64,000 nucleotides of DNA from an uncultured Shewanella sp. (GCF_947491715.1 NZ_CANLKR010000001.1:310001-374000); one strand, 5' to 3'; positions 9,063-18,167 are shown, counted from the first letter of the stretch. Notes: generated by a model from the sequence alone, not told the origin. Numbers and translations are program-made.

Positions 9063-9608
9063 ATGATGATGAAAGCGTTTATTGTTTGTGGCGCACCCGG
9101 TGCAGGAAAGTCTACTTATGGGCATCAATTGGCAAGAGAAGTGAGTGCGACATTGATTGATATTGATGTCGTCTCTGAGCGTTTAGTTCGCTTAGCGTTA
9201 GCGTTATCTGGAAAGGATCCAAATGACAGAGACAGTCATTTTTTTAAAGACAAATTTAGAACGCCTATATATGAACAAATGTTTGATATTGCAGTGGATA
9301 ATTTATTTCTTAATCATGTGGTGATAGTGGGGCCCTTCACTCGAGAATTGCAAGATCCCGATTGGCCCGAAACATTAGCTAATCGATTACAGGCTGAGGT
9401 GATTGTTCACTATGTCACTTGTGATCCAGCAATCCGTAAAAAGAGAATACAAATTCGTGGCCACTCACGGGATAGGGGGAAATTGAAAGATTGGGAGGAA
9501 TATTTACAATATTATCAAGGTGAGAATCGACCTTGTTTTGAACACGTGTTGATTGATAATAACAAGGAAAAATGCGTTAAATCGAGTGTAACAGGTAAGA
9601 GATATTAA
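9063..9608 (+). CDS. P-loop NTPase, small-molecule kinase-like
   Basis: A 181-residue protein beginning with a Walker A motif GAPGAGKS (residues 10-17) right after a beta strand, then DIDVVSERL where a Walker-B-like Asp lies, and a lid-type arginine-rich stretch (KKRIQIRGHSRDRGK). This is the architecture of AAA_33/zeta-toxin-like or gluconate/shikimate-like small kinases. Three ATG codons in a row (9063, 9066, 9069) make the exact start uncertain. No antitoxin partner is adjacent, so a toxin role is not supported. Substrate unknown. Confidence 0.75.
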   Translation: MMMKAFIVCGAPGAGKSTYGHQLAREVSATLIDIDVVSERLVRLALALSGKDPNDRDSHFFKDKFRTPIYEQMFDIAVDNLFLNHVVIVGPFTRELQDPDWPETLANRLQAEVIVHYVTCDPAIRKKRIQIRGHSRDRGKLKDWEEYLQYYQGENRPCFEHVLIDNNKEKCVKSSVTGKRY

Positions 9609-9660
9609 CCGTTGTAAAATTATGTTCGAATTAAACGTGCTTTAATCACTGCGTAGTGAG

Positions 9661-9704
9661 TGCAGCCCTGCCTTCTAAGCCCCTTTTTAATGAGAAGGGC
9701 TGCA
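9661..9704. terminator. hairpin between convergent genes
   Basis: A 9-bp inverted repeat (TGCAGCCCT at 9661-9669 and AGGGCTGCA at 9696-9704), with a short inner CTTCT/AGAAG pairing, lies between the convergent P-loop and metalloprotease genes. The location suits a bidirectional terminator, although the T-run is not at the standard position. Confidence 0.45.
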
Positions 9705-9766
9705 ACAAAGAGTAAAACACGTTTATACCGATCCTATGGACAAATCATGATCAAAAATCAATCCCC

Positions 9767-11569
9767 CTAATCATTAGCTGATATTGTTTGATAAAATTCA
9801 TTTTTAAACCAAAGGCCTAAAATTTGTTGATTGGCTTCATCAAACTCAGGTGTCACCTCTCGATAACCATAGAGTGAGGTTTCTAATGTATAAAAAGTGT
9901 CGCCATCTCTGATGAGTTCCCACTGTACACCCGCGTTATTTTGCCACCATAATTGTTGATCCACATCAGCTAGAACAGTCACTTCATGCCAAGGGTTTTC
10001 AAGCGGTTGTCGTTGGTATTGTCCAATGATATTTTCAGCCGTGACGACAGACTCATAGCGTTCACCTAAAAACCATAATGCGAGTACATCTGAATGAATA
10101 TTATTAGGATCGCTAAGCTCAACGGTGAGTGCCTGCATTCCGTAGGGACTATCAGGGGCCAGTAGTTGCGCGTTATCTATGATGAGATCCCAACTATATC
10201 CAGCAGCATTATTCCATTTTAAAACTTGAAGACTTTCATCAAAGGTGACGTGGACTTGATGCCAGTTATTACCAATAGGTGTCCGTTCAAAGTGACCCGT
10301 AATTTGGTGCGGGTTTAATGATGAATTGGCATTAATATTGATGGTGGCATTATTGTTATCAATATAGGTGACTTCAATATTGATGTCATTTATTTCATCT
10401 GTAAAAGACTCTCCCTGTGCTAATGCAGTAATAAAATGAGTACGATTATACCCTTCAGCATAGTGATGAATATTGACTTTATCACTATAGGTCTCATGCA
10501 TACCAAATACGCCAATGTTGTTTCTTAAGGAGATATAATAATGATTATTAGTGGTTGACTGGGGGAGTTTTATTATTTGGTGATCGAGATTGTGCTCACT
10601 TGGATTCAATTCTATTGATGATAATGGGTAATTGCCATTGGTTGGGGAGGTGAGGAGTTGGTCGGGAAATTGATCATATATACCAAGTTGGTACCTATGT
10701 GGTGCATTGATTTGTCTGACTTGGCTATTATTGCCCATAACACCGGAATGATCACCATATTCGGACTCTAGATTGCCGTCATTATTTAAATCTGTTGATG
10801 CATGATGCATCCCCAAATTATGGCCGAGTTCATGTGCGTACACGATCGTTGTATTCCATTTTATCCATGATGTGCAATTGCCATTACAGCCTAAGTTACC
10901 GAGTCCCCCCCATCCACAATTGACATTATTGGGCAAGACTATGACAAAATATTGATAGTCGTTAATATTGACACCGTTTTGTGTGATAGCGGCTTTGGCA
11001 TCATCTCGCCATTGATAAGCATCACATGCATCACCAACAGCATAGTTTAAGTTAACGGTATGAATATCTGCCTGATTATCATTGTCAGTGTCGCTGATAA
11101 AAAATAATTGGTTAAAGCTGCTTGATAAATAGACATTGTTCATCGATTGTTCACTTGAATACATCATATTTTCAACGGCAGAAATTGAGGTCGTATCAGT
11201 GGCTTTTTTATCTGAAAAGTCAATGAGTAGAGTGAGAACATTTTTTTCGTTGATTATAGTTTTGTTGAGTTCATGTGTGGTGAGCTGTTTAAACGACTGT
11301 ACTTCAAGAGGCATTAATGAATCAATGAAATGATGTTCAGCAGTGTGAATGAGAATATCATCACCTCTTTTTAGAGAGGATACGTCCATACTTGAGGGGA
11401 AGGTGATCGGGTATGTGTCATCATTCATATGAATAAAGTATTTTGTCACAGACTGATGATGAATAAAGTCATCTTCAACTAGAATATCCAGTTTACCTTG
11501 GTAAGTCGAGGCGATGAGTGAGTGGGAGTAAAACAATAAAATTATGAGTATATAGAATATATTTTTCAT
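9767..11569 (-). CDS. secreted zinc metalloprotease, peptidase M11 (gametolysin)-like
   Basis: A 600-residue exported protease. A signal peptide (MKNIFYILIILLFYSHS, cleavage near LIAS) is followed by a propeptide-like region and a catalytic domain with the extended zinc motif HELGHNLGMHH (residues 246-256, HExxHxxGxxH), a downstream GVMGNN Met-turn, and cysteines around residues 218-232 likely in disulfides. This matches metzincin M11 peptidases. The C-terminus has two tandem repeats of 85-90 residues (about 423-513 and 514-600), each with the pattern GxxxRxxxxNxWHxVxV, then W-N-N-A-G and LALWF/LGLWF, perhaps binding or secretion modules. The ribosome site AAGGA is 11 bases upstream. It stands alone and probably degrades extracellular protein. 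Confidence 0.85.
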   Translation of the reverse strand: MKNIFYILIILLFYSHSLIASTYQGKLDILVEDDFIHHQSVTKYFIHMNDDTYPITFPSSMDVSSLKRGDDILIHTAEHHFIDSLMPLEVQSFKQLTTHELNKTIINEKNVLTLLIDFSDKKATDTTSISAVENMMYSSEQSMNNVYLSSSFNQLFFISDTDNDNQADIHTVNLNYAVGDACDAYQWRDDAKAAITQNGVNINDYQYFVIVLPNNVNCGWGGLGNLGCNGNCTSWIKWNTTIVYAHELGHNLGMHHASTDLNNDGNLESEYGDHSGVMGNNSQVRQINAPHRYQLGIYDQFPDQLLTSPTNGNYPLSSIELNPSEHNLDHQIIKLPQSTTNNHYYISLRNNIGVFGMHETYSDKVNIHHYAEGYNRTHFITALAQGESFTDEINDINIEVTYIDNNNATININANSSLNPHQITGHFERTPIGNNWHQVHVTFDESLQVLKWNNAAGYSWDLIIDNAQLLAPDSPYGMQALTVELSDPNNIHSDVLALWFLGERYESVVTAENIIGQYQRQPLENPWHEVTVLADVDQQLWWQNNAGVQWELIRDGDTFYTLETSLYGYREVTPEFDEANQQILGLWFKNEFYQTISAND

Positions 11570-11981
11570 TTTTATATCATCCTTAAATCAACATCAGAAA
11601 GTGAATAGTGATATGTTTATCTCTTTCAAGATTAAATATAATATAGGTTTATTTGATGGTTTTTATTACTGAAAATCCTTTTTAGTATATGTATGGAAAC
11701 AACAAACTGCGGTTAAGGTTATTATCTGTTGAAGGCAACGTTTTTTAAAGTGTAGTTGCTAATATTAAAAGTGGGACGTATAAGTATTAATTTTTCATAT
11801 CATTTTATTTTCTTATTATAAATATAATGACTATGTTTAATTGACTATGATATTTTTAATATTGAATAGGATGTAGTTTGTGGTTGATAAATAATAGATG
11901 GAGTCATGTTGATTTTTATTAAGTTTTTTAGTATGGCTGGTGATGTGTTATAGGATTATTAGCAACATTAAAGGAGAAGGG
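11570..11981. other. AT-rich divergent intergenic region
   Basis: About 400 bp between the divergently oriented metalloprotease and DUF4286 genes. It is extremely AT-rich with no gene and no repeat that I can support; it must hold the promoters of both genes. Confidence 0.4.
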
Positions 11982-12293
11982 ATGATTATTTATCAAGTTG
12001 AACTTAAAATAGAAAAGGATATTGCAAAAGCGTATTTGTTATGGTTAACACCTCATATGAAAAAAATGATGTCATTTCGTGGTTTTTTGAAAGTTGATTT
12101 CTATGAGGAGATTACAAATGAAGATGAAGATAATAAAAGTTATACTGCTATTTATCACTTAGCGTCAGAAGCAGATTTGCAAGCCTACTTGAGTGAGCAT
12201 GCACAAGAGATGCGTGATGAAGGTATGAAGCGTTTTGGAAATCGATGTCAAGCTAAACGAAAGGTATATTATCTTAAAAAATCGTTTAGTTGA
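11982..12293 (+). CDS. DUF4286 family protein
   Basis: A 103-residue cytoplasmic protein. MIIYQVELKIEKDIAKAYLLWL, then FRGFLKVDFYEE, YTAIYHLASEADLQAYLSEHAQEMRDEG and RFGNRCQAKRKVYYL follow the dimeric alpha/beta-barrel-like layout of DUF4286 proteins, whose function is unknown. The start at 11982 is preceded by a strong AAAGGAG site and gives the family N-terminus; the in-frame ATG at 11940 adds 14 residues without homology. Confidence 0.75.
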   Translation: MIIYQVELKIEKDIAKAYLLWLTPHMKKMMSFRGFLKVDFYEEITNEDEDNKSYTAIYHLASEADLQAYLSEHAQEMRDEGMKRFGNRCQAKRKVYYLKKSFS

Positions 12294-12571
12294 AGCAGTA
12301 ATAAATTTAAAGCTAATATTGTCAATGCTAATGTATATTGTATTTCTATTGTAAATGTTTGACGTCAGTGCAAAGCTCTATAAGTTAGTTTTAAATAGAA
12401 TTAATTATTTCTCTTAAATGGTCGAGCGACATAATAATAACAATAAATCCTGCAGCCTGGTATCAATATGTCTAATTGACATTGTTTAAATGTCAGTGTT
12501 ATAAAAATAATCGAATTGTTAATATTCGATAAAATAGTGATTTTATAATAAAAGATATAAGGATTTACACC

Positions 12572-13363
12572 ATGCTGTTGAAAGTAAGTGTGCCTTTTTT
12601 AAGGTTGAGTAATAAATCAGAAAGTGTTTCAAAAGTGAGTACTTTATTTTATCATTCACTTTCATTTAAATCAAAACAAAAAGTTCTTGATGAAATATAT
12701 GAGGTTTATAAAACATCATCTTTAACACTGAATAAGGATGAGTTTGAAAAATCTTTTTTAAATACTGAAGGGGCTCAGGTATGCTTGTTTTATAATAAAA
12801 TTAATGGGTTGGTTGGATTTATTAATTCATCGATTATTTTTATAGAAAATGAAAAAAATAAAAAACATGCTGTTTTTTGTGCTGGTGTTTTCTTTAGGCA
12901 AGGTTTTAAAGGGGGGAAGTTAGCAGTGTTGTTTGGATTTTCACAGTATTTAAAATTTAAAATTAGAAATATGATGACGCCAATTAGTTATGTGACATTA
13001 GTGTCTAACCCTGCTGTCTATAAGTTACTTGCTGAGAATGCCTATCGTTTGTATCCTGTGAAGAATAGGAAGACGCCTAAATATGTCCATACTATCTTCG
13101 ATAGAATCGTTGAGGCGAGGAATATATCTTTGATTGACCGTGATAATTATTTAGCTCTATCTCAAGCAGTGCCAAAGCATGCCAGTAGACTATCCCGCTC
13201 TGAAAATTTGGCTTTGAGTCCATATGCACAGTTTTTTAATCAGATGAATCCTGATTATTCTCAAGGGAAGGCAATGTTAGTATTTATTGAGCTAAATATG
13301 ATCAGCTTTGTATTGGGAACATATAAGTGCATTAAAAATATAATAGTAAGTACGAAATCATAA
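12572..13363 (+). CDS. acyltransferase-like (GNAT-fold) protein next to a fatty-acid hydroxylase
   Basis: A 263-residue protein not confidently assigned. The middle (about residues 75-165) has the strand-helix rhythm of a GNAT-like fold: GLVGFINSSIIFIENE, then a basic/glycine stretch FRQGFKGGKLAV where the CoA pyrophosphate loop would lie, then YVTLVSNPAVYKLLAENAYRLYP, which resembles the terminal motif with Asn and Tyr near CoA. The last 25 residues are hydrophobic (MISFVLGTYKCIKNIIV), perhaps contacting the membrane. It starts at 12572 behind an AAGG site and is followed after 18 bp by the hydroxylase gene in the same orientation, so the pair is very probably an operon. A lipid-modifying role is inferred from that partner only. 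Confidence 0.55.
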   Translation: MLLKVSVPFLRLSNKSESVSKVSTLFYHSLSFKSKQKVLDEIYEVYKTSSLTLNKDEFEKSFLNTEGAQVCLFYNKINGLVGFINSSIIFIENEKNKKHAVFCAGVFFRQGFKGGKLAVLFGFSQYLKFKIRNMMTPISYVTLVSNPAVYKLLAENAYRLYPVKNRKTPKYVHTIFDRIVEARNISLIDRDNYLALSQAVPKHASRLSRSENLALSPYAQFFNQMNPDYSQGKAMLVFIELNMISFVLGTYKCIKNIIVSTKS

Positions 13364-13381
13364 TATTAAAAGGACATAGTG

Positions 13382-14341
13382 ATGTTAAATAAAGGAACTT
13401 TATTGTATAAGTTGGTGTCTATTTTAGGCTTTCCCATTTCACTTATATTATTTACGTTTATTTCATGGACGATATTTACTCTCGACCCTGCTTTGAGTGT
13501 TTTTATTTACTTTTTAATACTCAGGCTCATTGCTGCATTTTTTTGTTTATCTTTTGAGTTTTTGATCCCTTTCGATAAGGAGCAACCATTTGAAAAAAAT
13601 GAATTGAAAACAGACTTTTTGTTTTATATGACGAACAATTTTTTATTAATTCCTGTAATTGCTGTATTGCATGTGACATTCTGTTTTTGGATTATAGATG
13701 CAATGGGTTATCAAAATGATTTTTCACTTTCGAATTTACCTATATACTGGGAAATAGCTATTGGTTTTCTATTGATGGAGTATCTGAGCTATTGGGCTCA
13801 TAGGTTAGTTCATACTCAACCTTTGTTATGGCGTGGGCATGCAACGCACCATAGTCCGAGTTCTATGTATTGGTTAAATAATTTTCGTAATAACTTATTG
13901 AGTTATTTGGTGGCGTTTGCACTTGTTTATACTCCCATGTATTTGCTAGGGATAAGTAAAGAGTTTTTGATATTTCGTTTTAGTATTTTTATATTGTTGG
14001 CTCCTTATCAACATATTAATGCAGATTTTAAAATGGGTTTCTTAAATTATATTTTCAGTGCAGCGACCAATCATCGATTTCATCATTCAAAGAACCCTAA
14101 GCAAGCTAACGCCAACTTTGGATTGATGGTAATATTTTTTGATATTTTACACGGTACATTTATTAACGGAGATAAATATGATAAAAAAATCAAAATGGGA
14201 TTATTCTCTGAAGTGAAAGGTTATAGGAAACATGATTTTGTTTTTCAAGAGTTAGCGCCTTATCGTTCATATTTATGGAATAAACAAAGGAAAGATAATG
14301 ATAAAGAGTTAAATGTTTCATTAGAAAGAGACGCGACTTAA
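13382..14341 (+). CDS. fatty-acid hydroxylase / sterol-desaturase family membrane enzyme
   Basis: A 319-residue di-iron membrane oxygenase. It shows the histidine clusters HRLVH (140-144), HATHH (153-157), QH (210-211) and NHRFHH (230-235), the signature of the fatty-acid hydroxylase superfamily, between hydrophobic segments (about 12-35, 40-60, 85-108, 120-140, 172-190 and 195-210). Such enzymes hydroxylate or desaturate acyl chains, sterols or carotenoids using O2. The ATG at 13382 has AGGA seven bases upstream; a GTG at 13379 is closer to that site and less likely. It probably forms an operon with the acyltransferase-like gene upstream. Substrate unknown; a membrane lipid is the natural guess. 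Confidence 0.85.
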   Translation: MLNKGTLLYKLVSILGFPISLILFTFISWTIFTLDPALSVFIYFLILRLIAAFFCLSFEFLIPFDKEQPFEKNELKTDFLFYMTNNFLLIPVIAVLHVTFCFWIIDAMGYQNDFSLSNLPIYWEIAIGFLLMEYLSYWAHRLVHTQPLLWRGHATHHSPSSMYWLNNFRNNLLSYLVAFALVYTPMYLLGISKEFLIFRFSIFILLAPYQHINADFKMGFLNYIFSAATNHRFHHSKNPKQANANFGLMVIFFDILHGTFINGDKYDKKIKMGLFSEVKGYRKHDFVFQELAPYRSYLWNKQRKDNDKELNVSLERDAT

Positions 14342-14360
14342 GCTATTATAATAAAATCGA

Positions 14361-14389
14361 AAAGGTGCTTTGTAGAAAAGCATCTTTTT
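14361..14389 (+). terminator. rho-independent terminator
   Basis: An 11-bp stem (AAAGGTGCTTT / AAAGCATCTTT with one G-T pair, loop GTAGA), ending in a T-run, 20 bp after the hydroxylase stop. It closes the two-gene operon. Confidence 0.75.
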
Positions 14390-14414
14390 GGAGGTTAATG
14401 CACTAAATGAGAAA

Positions 14415-14852
14415 CTATTTACTGTTCCCTAAGCTGAATAAAATAATGGTGATGATAGCCGAAAGCAATGAGAGCCAATGATAAATATTTAAAGTTTCTT
14501 TAAAAACTAAGCCGCTGACAATAAGTGTCGTTGTCAGAATAGAGAGCACTGCATAGATGATATAACTAGAAGCGCCAAAAGAAGAATATAATAAGTTAAA
14601 TCCTAGGTAAGTTAAGAACAATCCAAAGCCACTGGTAATTGCCCATAATCCATTGATTTTAAATACCTCATAGTATTTTGGGGCGCCGAAGAGAGGAGCA
14701 GCAAGTAAGGTGAGGAGTAAACAAAAAGTGGCACTGATACTGATGAAAGCAAAAGGATTGGCGAGTTCTAAGGCTTTTTTTTGTCCAATGACAAAGAAAG
14801 TATTTCCTATAGCGGCGATTAAAGCGAATGAAATAGCGATGATGTTATTCAT
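14415..14852 (-). CDS. half-size EamA/DMT-type membrane protein
   Basis: A 145-residue integral membrane protein with about five hydrophobic segments (around 3-22, 34-55, 68-88, 92-115 and 122-142). The pattern FVIGQKKALELANPFAFI, WAITSGFGLFLTYLGFNLLYSSFGASSYIIYAVLSILTT and the last helix after FKETLNIYHWLSL resemble one EamA unit of drug/metabolite transporters, which may work as dimers when half-sized. Substrate unknown. It is convergent with the hydroxylase and separated from it by a terminator. Confidence 0.7.
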   Translation of the reverse strand: MNNIIAISFALIAAIGNTFFVIGQKKALELANPFAFISISATFCLLLTLLAAPLFGAPKYYEVFKINGLWAITSGFGLFLTYLGFNLLYSSFGASSYIIYAVLSILTTTLIVSGLVFKETLNIYHWLSLLSAIITIILFSLGNSK

Positions 14853-15518
14853 ATTACTCCAAAAAACTATTGTTTATTGTTTGGCTTATTTCAATTTTAG
14901 GTGTCATTAATGAAATAGCAAAATATTAATCCATTATTGAGATTTATTTATGACTATTAACTTAAATATTAGTGAGCTATTAATTAGTGGATGATAGAGT
15001 TTCTTCTTTAATACCTAAATGGATTTATTGTCAATACACTTTAAAATAATGTGTACTTTCCTGACTTGTTTCGTGCTTTGGATACAGTGACAAACCTTTA
15101 TGGATGCTGAATATTATGCTGAAGATGTGGGAATAGTGCTTTGATTATTATTTAATGGATTAAGTTGTAGTAAGTCTTTGCTGTGTAATATATTGATTTT
15201 AATAATAGCTTATATGTTAATGGTAAAAAAACGTAAATAATAAAATTAAGCTCATTTTGTCTTTGAGCTTAAGTTGAATTTAATATACTTTACGCCATTA
15301 AATTTAATATATTTGTATAAGTTATTTTTTGACGATGTGCTTCTTGTGTCTTCGTTTTATACATTTTTATTTCGTCTGGTTTTTTACTTAAGGCTGATTA
15401 TATCGATAAGTTAACTTGATATAATCATGTTCAGTGAACATCTGTGCGATTGAAATGGATAATAAACATTAATCGATAAGGTTATTGTGGCAGATTAAAT
15501 AAAAATTAGAGGTGAGAT
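14853..15518. other. long AT-rich regulatory region before the first lipoprotein gene
   Basis: About 660 bp with no gene. Visible structure: a 9-bp hairpin (TTAAGCTCA 15246-15254 / TGAGCTTAA 15264-15272), a 9-bp inverted repeat (GATTATATC 15396-15404 / GATATAATC 15418-15426) and, directly abutting it, a 15-bp palindrome ATGTTCAGTGAACAT (15427-15441). The last two lie about 80 bp upstream of the lipoprotein start and could be operators. Confidence 0.5.
15396..15441. promoter_or_regulatory. abutting inverted repeats, candidate operators
   Basis: Two perfect dyads side by side: GATTATATC/GATATAATC with 13 bases between arms, and ATGTTCA-G-TGAACAT with a one-base centre. Such compact dyads upstream of a gene suggest binding of one or two dimeric regulators to control the lipoprotein at 15519. 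The regulator is unknown. Confidence 0.4.
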
Positions 15519-17573
15519 ATGAATAAACCTTCAATAAGAGTATGGTTATATTTAGTATTATTGGTAGTATCATCACAACTTGTTGCCTGTGGCGGTGGAG
15601 ACGGTAGCGATTCAAGCTCTACAAGTGAAAATGATTCTTCACCAACTGATGAGGGGTCATCGACTAATGATGATAGCAGTACCGAACCACAGACTGTTAT
15701 ATTAACCCTCAGTTTGAGTTCGAATTCATTGACTTCAGGGAATTCAGCTGTCATCACCATTAGTTCCGCTTACTCTTCGAGTTCAGACACCATCATTATG
15801 GCGACAGAGTTAACAGGTTTACTGACTTTTAGTGATACGAATACCTGCACTATAGGAAGCGGTTCTAACCGTTGTACCATTGCTGTGCTTGCAAGTACGA
15901 TTGATGATAATACGTCACAAACGGGCAGTATTAGCTTTAGCAGTGATGACAGTGATGCCATTTTTTCAAAGACATCAATATCGTTTACGGTTAATGGTGC
16001 GGCGAGTAGTCGCTCTGATGATCCAAGTTCATCCGATGCAACGGCAACGGTTAAAGGGTGGCCAAGCTATTTAGCCATGGGGTCAATTACTGATGATACC
16101 TTGATTGAAGATTATACCGATGACACAGTATCGTCTGAAAAGTCGTTTCAAAGTCGCCCTGTTAATGCCATTTTTAAATATGCAGGCTCTGGATTAGAGG
16201 GGGATATTGATCTTGATTATCCTTATTACACTAAGAAAACTATAGTGGAAGCCAATAATCTTACTACCAGTTATGCCGCGTCAGGCGCGATCCCAGATGA
16301 TCATGCCGTGTTACCTGTGATGGTTGTTTATATGGCCAACATGAGCTACGACGATTATTCAGATGATTTTTCCGAAACGGGTATCAAAAACAAGTTCATC
16401 AAGCTGATTATGATGGCTAAAATGCTGGAAGCGAATCAAGACTCTAATGGTGATTCTGTCGGCAGCGTGGTATTGAATCCAGATTTATTGGGTTATATAC
16501 AACAAAATAATTTGAAAGAGAGTCTAGATACCACATTAGGTGCAATGGATTTAACCTCTATATTGACATCAGCCATTAACTTTTCTGAGCAAGAAACCAC
16601 ATACAGTTATACTGGTTTAGCTGATAGCGATCATAGAAGTACCTGTGAAGGATCTTTCACTGGTAATGTCAATGAGCTATATGACGATCTTTATTCTGTA
16701 TGCTCTTGGGGTTATTGGAACGCGAAAGAAGACTGGGCCAGTCTTGTTGATGCCAATGGAGTGGTGACTGATCCGTCTCCTGTGACAAACTATACACTGC
16801 CTATCATCACTAATGATCTTAAAGGTTGGATAGTCATGACCAATTGGGTGATGAAAACTTTTGCCCCCGATGTGTCTTTTGGTTGGCAAGAGAACTTATG
16901 GGCATCAGGGGGAACAGAATGGTTACGTGATGGGACTGAGTCGAGTAAAGCCACCAGTGTCGTGGATTTTCTTGACGAGTTAGCTGTTTTTGATGGTGAT
17001 GACCAGCCTGATTTCATTGCATTTGATCGTTATGAATTCGATGATTTCAATTCAAGTGCCTATAGTATTGGCTACTTGTTTAATGCTCAGGATTGGACGA
17101 CTTTCTTTTCTTATGTCGGTGAGATTAGTCGTCAGCTTGATAATAAGCCCGTCATGTTGTGGCAAATGCCTGGAGGCCATATTCAAGAAGATGGTGATGG
17201 AGATGATAGAGGCGCATATGGTGGTACATTCCCGAACTTCATGTTTAGCGCCGATCATGGTGGCACTAGTGCCGTTGATTTCGATAATGTGAACTCATAT
17301 ATTTCTGAAATCGATCTGGCTACATACAGTAGCTATACTCAAGCGATCATTCCCTATCTACAAGTGACACCTGATGGCACTGGAAGTGATTATACTTGGA
17401 ATGAAGGGTATTTAGGATCGGCAGTGACAGATGCCAATGTTTTCTCTATTCTGTTCGGTGGTGGCAACACGACAGGGGTTGCAGCCATTCCTATTGTGAG
17501 TGTCGGTGATGATGGAGGCTGGCTATCGGATAAAGTGATTAACTATTTCACTGATCCTATTTATTTTGAGTAG
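15519..17573 (+). CDS. large secreted lipoprotein of unknown function
   Basis: A 684-residue lipoprotein. The signal peptide ends in a lipobox LVAC (Cys about 24), followed by a Gly/Ser/Asp linker (about 25-55), then a beta-rich module (about 55-170) resembling an Ig-like or cadherin-like domain, with Cys pair in CTIGSGSNRC. The remaining 500 residues are rich in Asp, Tyr and Trp; stretches such as FIAFDRYEFD, FFSYVGEISRQL and KPVMLWQMPGGHI look like strands and helices of a glycoside-hydrolase-type barrel, but no family was recognised. The start has a strong GAGGTGA site. It is likely anchored in the outer membrane. Function unknown; carbohydrate binding or hydrolysis is speculation. Confidence 0.7.
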   Translation: MNKPSIRVWLYLVLLVVSSQLVACGGGDGSDSSSTSENDSSPTDEGSSTNDDSSTEPQTVILTLSLSSNSLTSGNSAVITISSAYSSSSDTIIMATELTGLLTFSDTNTCTIGSGSNRCTIAVLASTIDDNTSQTGSISFSSDDSDAIFSKTSISFTVNGAASSRSDDPSSSDATATVKGWPSYLAMGSITDDTLIEDYTDDTVSSEKSFQSRPVNAIFKYAGSGLEGDIDLDYPYYTKKTIVEANNLTTSYAASGAIPDDHAVLPVMVVYMANMSYDDYSDDFSETGIKNKFIKLIMMAKMLEANQDSNGDSVGSVVLNPDLLGYIQQNNLKESLDTTLGAMDLTSILTSAINFSEQETTYSYTGLADSDHRSTCEGSFTGNVNELYDDLYSVCSWGYWNAKEDWASLVDANGVVTDPSPVTNYTLPIITNDLKGWIVMTNWVMKTFAPDVSFGWQENLWASGGTEWLRDGTESSKATSVVDFLDELAVFDGDDQPDFIAFDRYEFDDFNSSAYSIGYLFNAQDWTTFFSYVGEISRQLDNKPVMLWQMPGGHIQEDGDGDDRGAYGGTFPNFMFSADHGGTSAVDFDNVNSYISEIDLATYSSYTQAIIPYLQVTPDGTGSDYTWNEGYLGSAVTDANVFSILFGGGNTTGVAAIPIVSVGDDGGWLSDKVINYFTDPIYFE

Positions 17574-17600
17574 ATCACACATAAAATAGCTTGAATAATG

Positions 17601-17632
17601 CGATGAGCCGCCTGATGGTTTATCGTATTTTT
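17601..17632 (+). terminator. rho-independent terminator
   Basis: Stem CGATGAGCC / GGTTTATCG (two G-T pairs) with a 7-base loop and a following TATTTTT, 28 bp after the lipoprotein stop. Confidence 0.7.
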
Positions 17633-17654
17633 ACTTTCAAAGTGAAATAAGATT

Positions 17655-18167
17655 TTACCAAGGTAGACCATTTAAATTAATACTTTTGGGATAAATGGGA
17701 TCCTGTGGACTCAATAAGAGTGTATTCGCTTGATAATGCCCAATACTGTGATTTTGCTCGAATTCGACCTGACTATCAACTTTATACCAACCTAAGTGTT
17801 GATAAAAGTCTGTTAACTCATCGGTGCAGAGCAACAGCGCATGGTCTACTTTTAGCTGTTTAAAAATAATAGGTTGGGCTTGAGTTAATAATTGTGAAGC
17901 ATAGCCTTTACCACGGTAGTGTTTTGGAGTAACCGCATTTGTGACACCAGCAACTTTAGTTTTTTTATTATCAAAAGTGGCTTCTCTAATGATCAAGTTG
18001 AAAAAGGAGAAAAGGTCGTCTTCTTGCTTGAAAGCAAAGACGAAGTCTGGATGAGCCCATTGTCTTTTTTGTATGAAATTAACTTCGCCAAAAACTTCAT
18101 TAATATATTCTTGCTGTCTCTGTTTCTCTTCTATGGATAAATTATGGTAATTATCAATTTTTAACAT
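17655..18167 (-). CDS. GNAT family acetyltransferase, copy 1 of a local paralog pair
   Basis: A 170-residue GNAT-type protein. The CoA loop is seen as HYRGKGYASQLL after VAGVTNAVTP, followed by HALLLCTDELTDFYQHLGWYKV, where the Tyr near CoA lies. The first residues (MLKIDNYHNLSIEEKQRQQ) align with those of the second copy at 20849-21367, and both proteins end in INLNGLPW, so they are clear paralogs. I chose the ATG at 18167 because the upstream frame only adds a TTG start and the alignment with the paralog begins here. It is convergent with the 684-residue lipoprotein gene, as its paralog is with the second lipoprotein gene. Confidence 0.78.
   Translation of the reverse strand: MLKIDNYHNLSIEEKQRQQEYINEVFGEVNFIQKRQWAHPDFVFAFKQEDDLFSFFNLIIREATFDNKKTKVAGVTNAVTPKHYRGKGYASQLLTQAQPIIFKQLKVDHALLLCTDELTDFYQHLGWYKVDSQVEFEQNHSIGHYQANTLLLSPQDPIYPKSINLNGLPW

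Noticed and set aside
9063..9608. Zeta-type toxin of a toxin-antitoxin system
   Set aside because: No small antitoxin gene is adjacent; only the general P-loop kinase form is visible.
16990..17292. 100-codon frame inside the 684-residue lipoprotein gene
   Set aside because: It is a shadow in another frame of a gene with signal peptide, lipobox and terminator.
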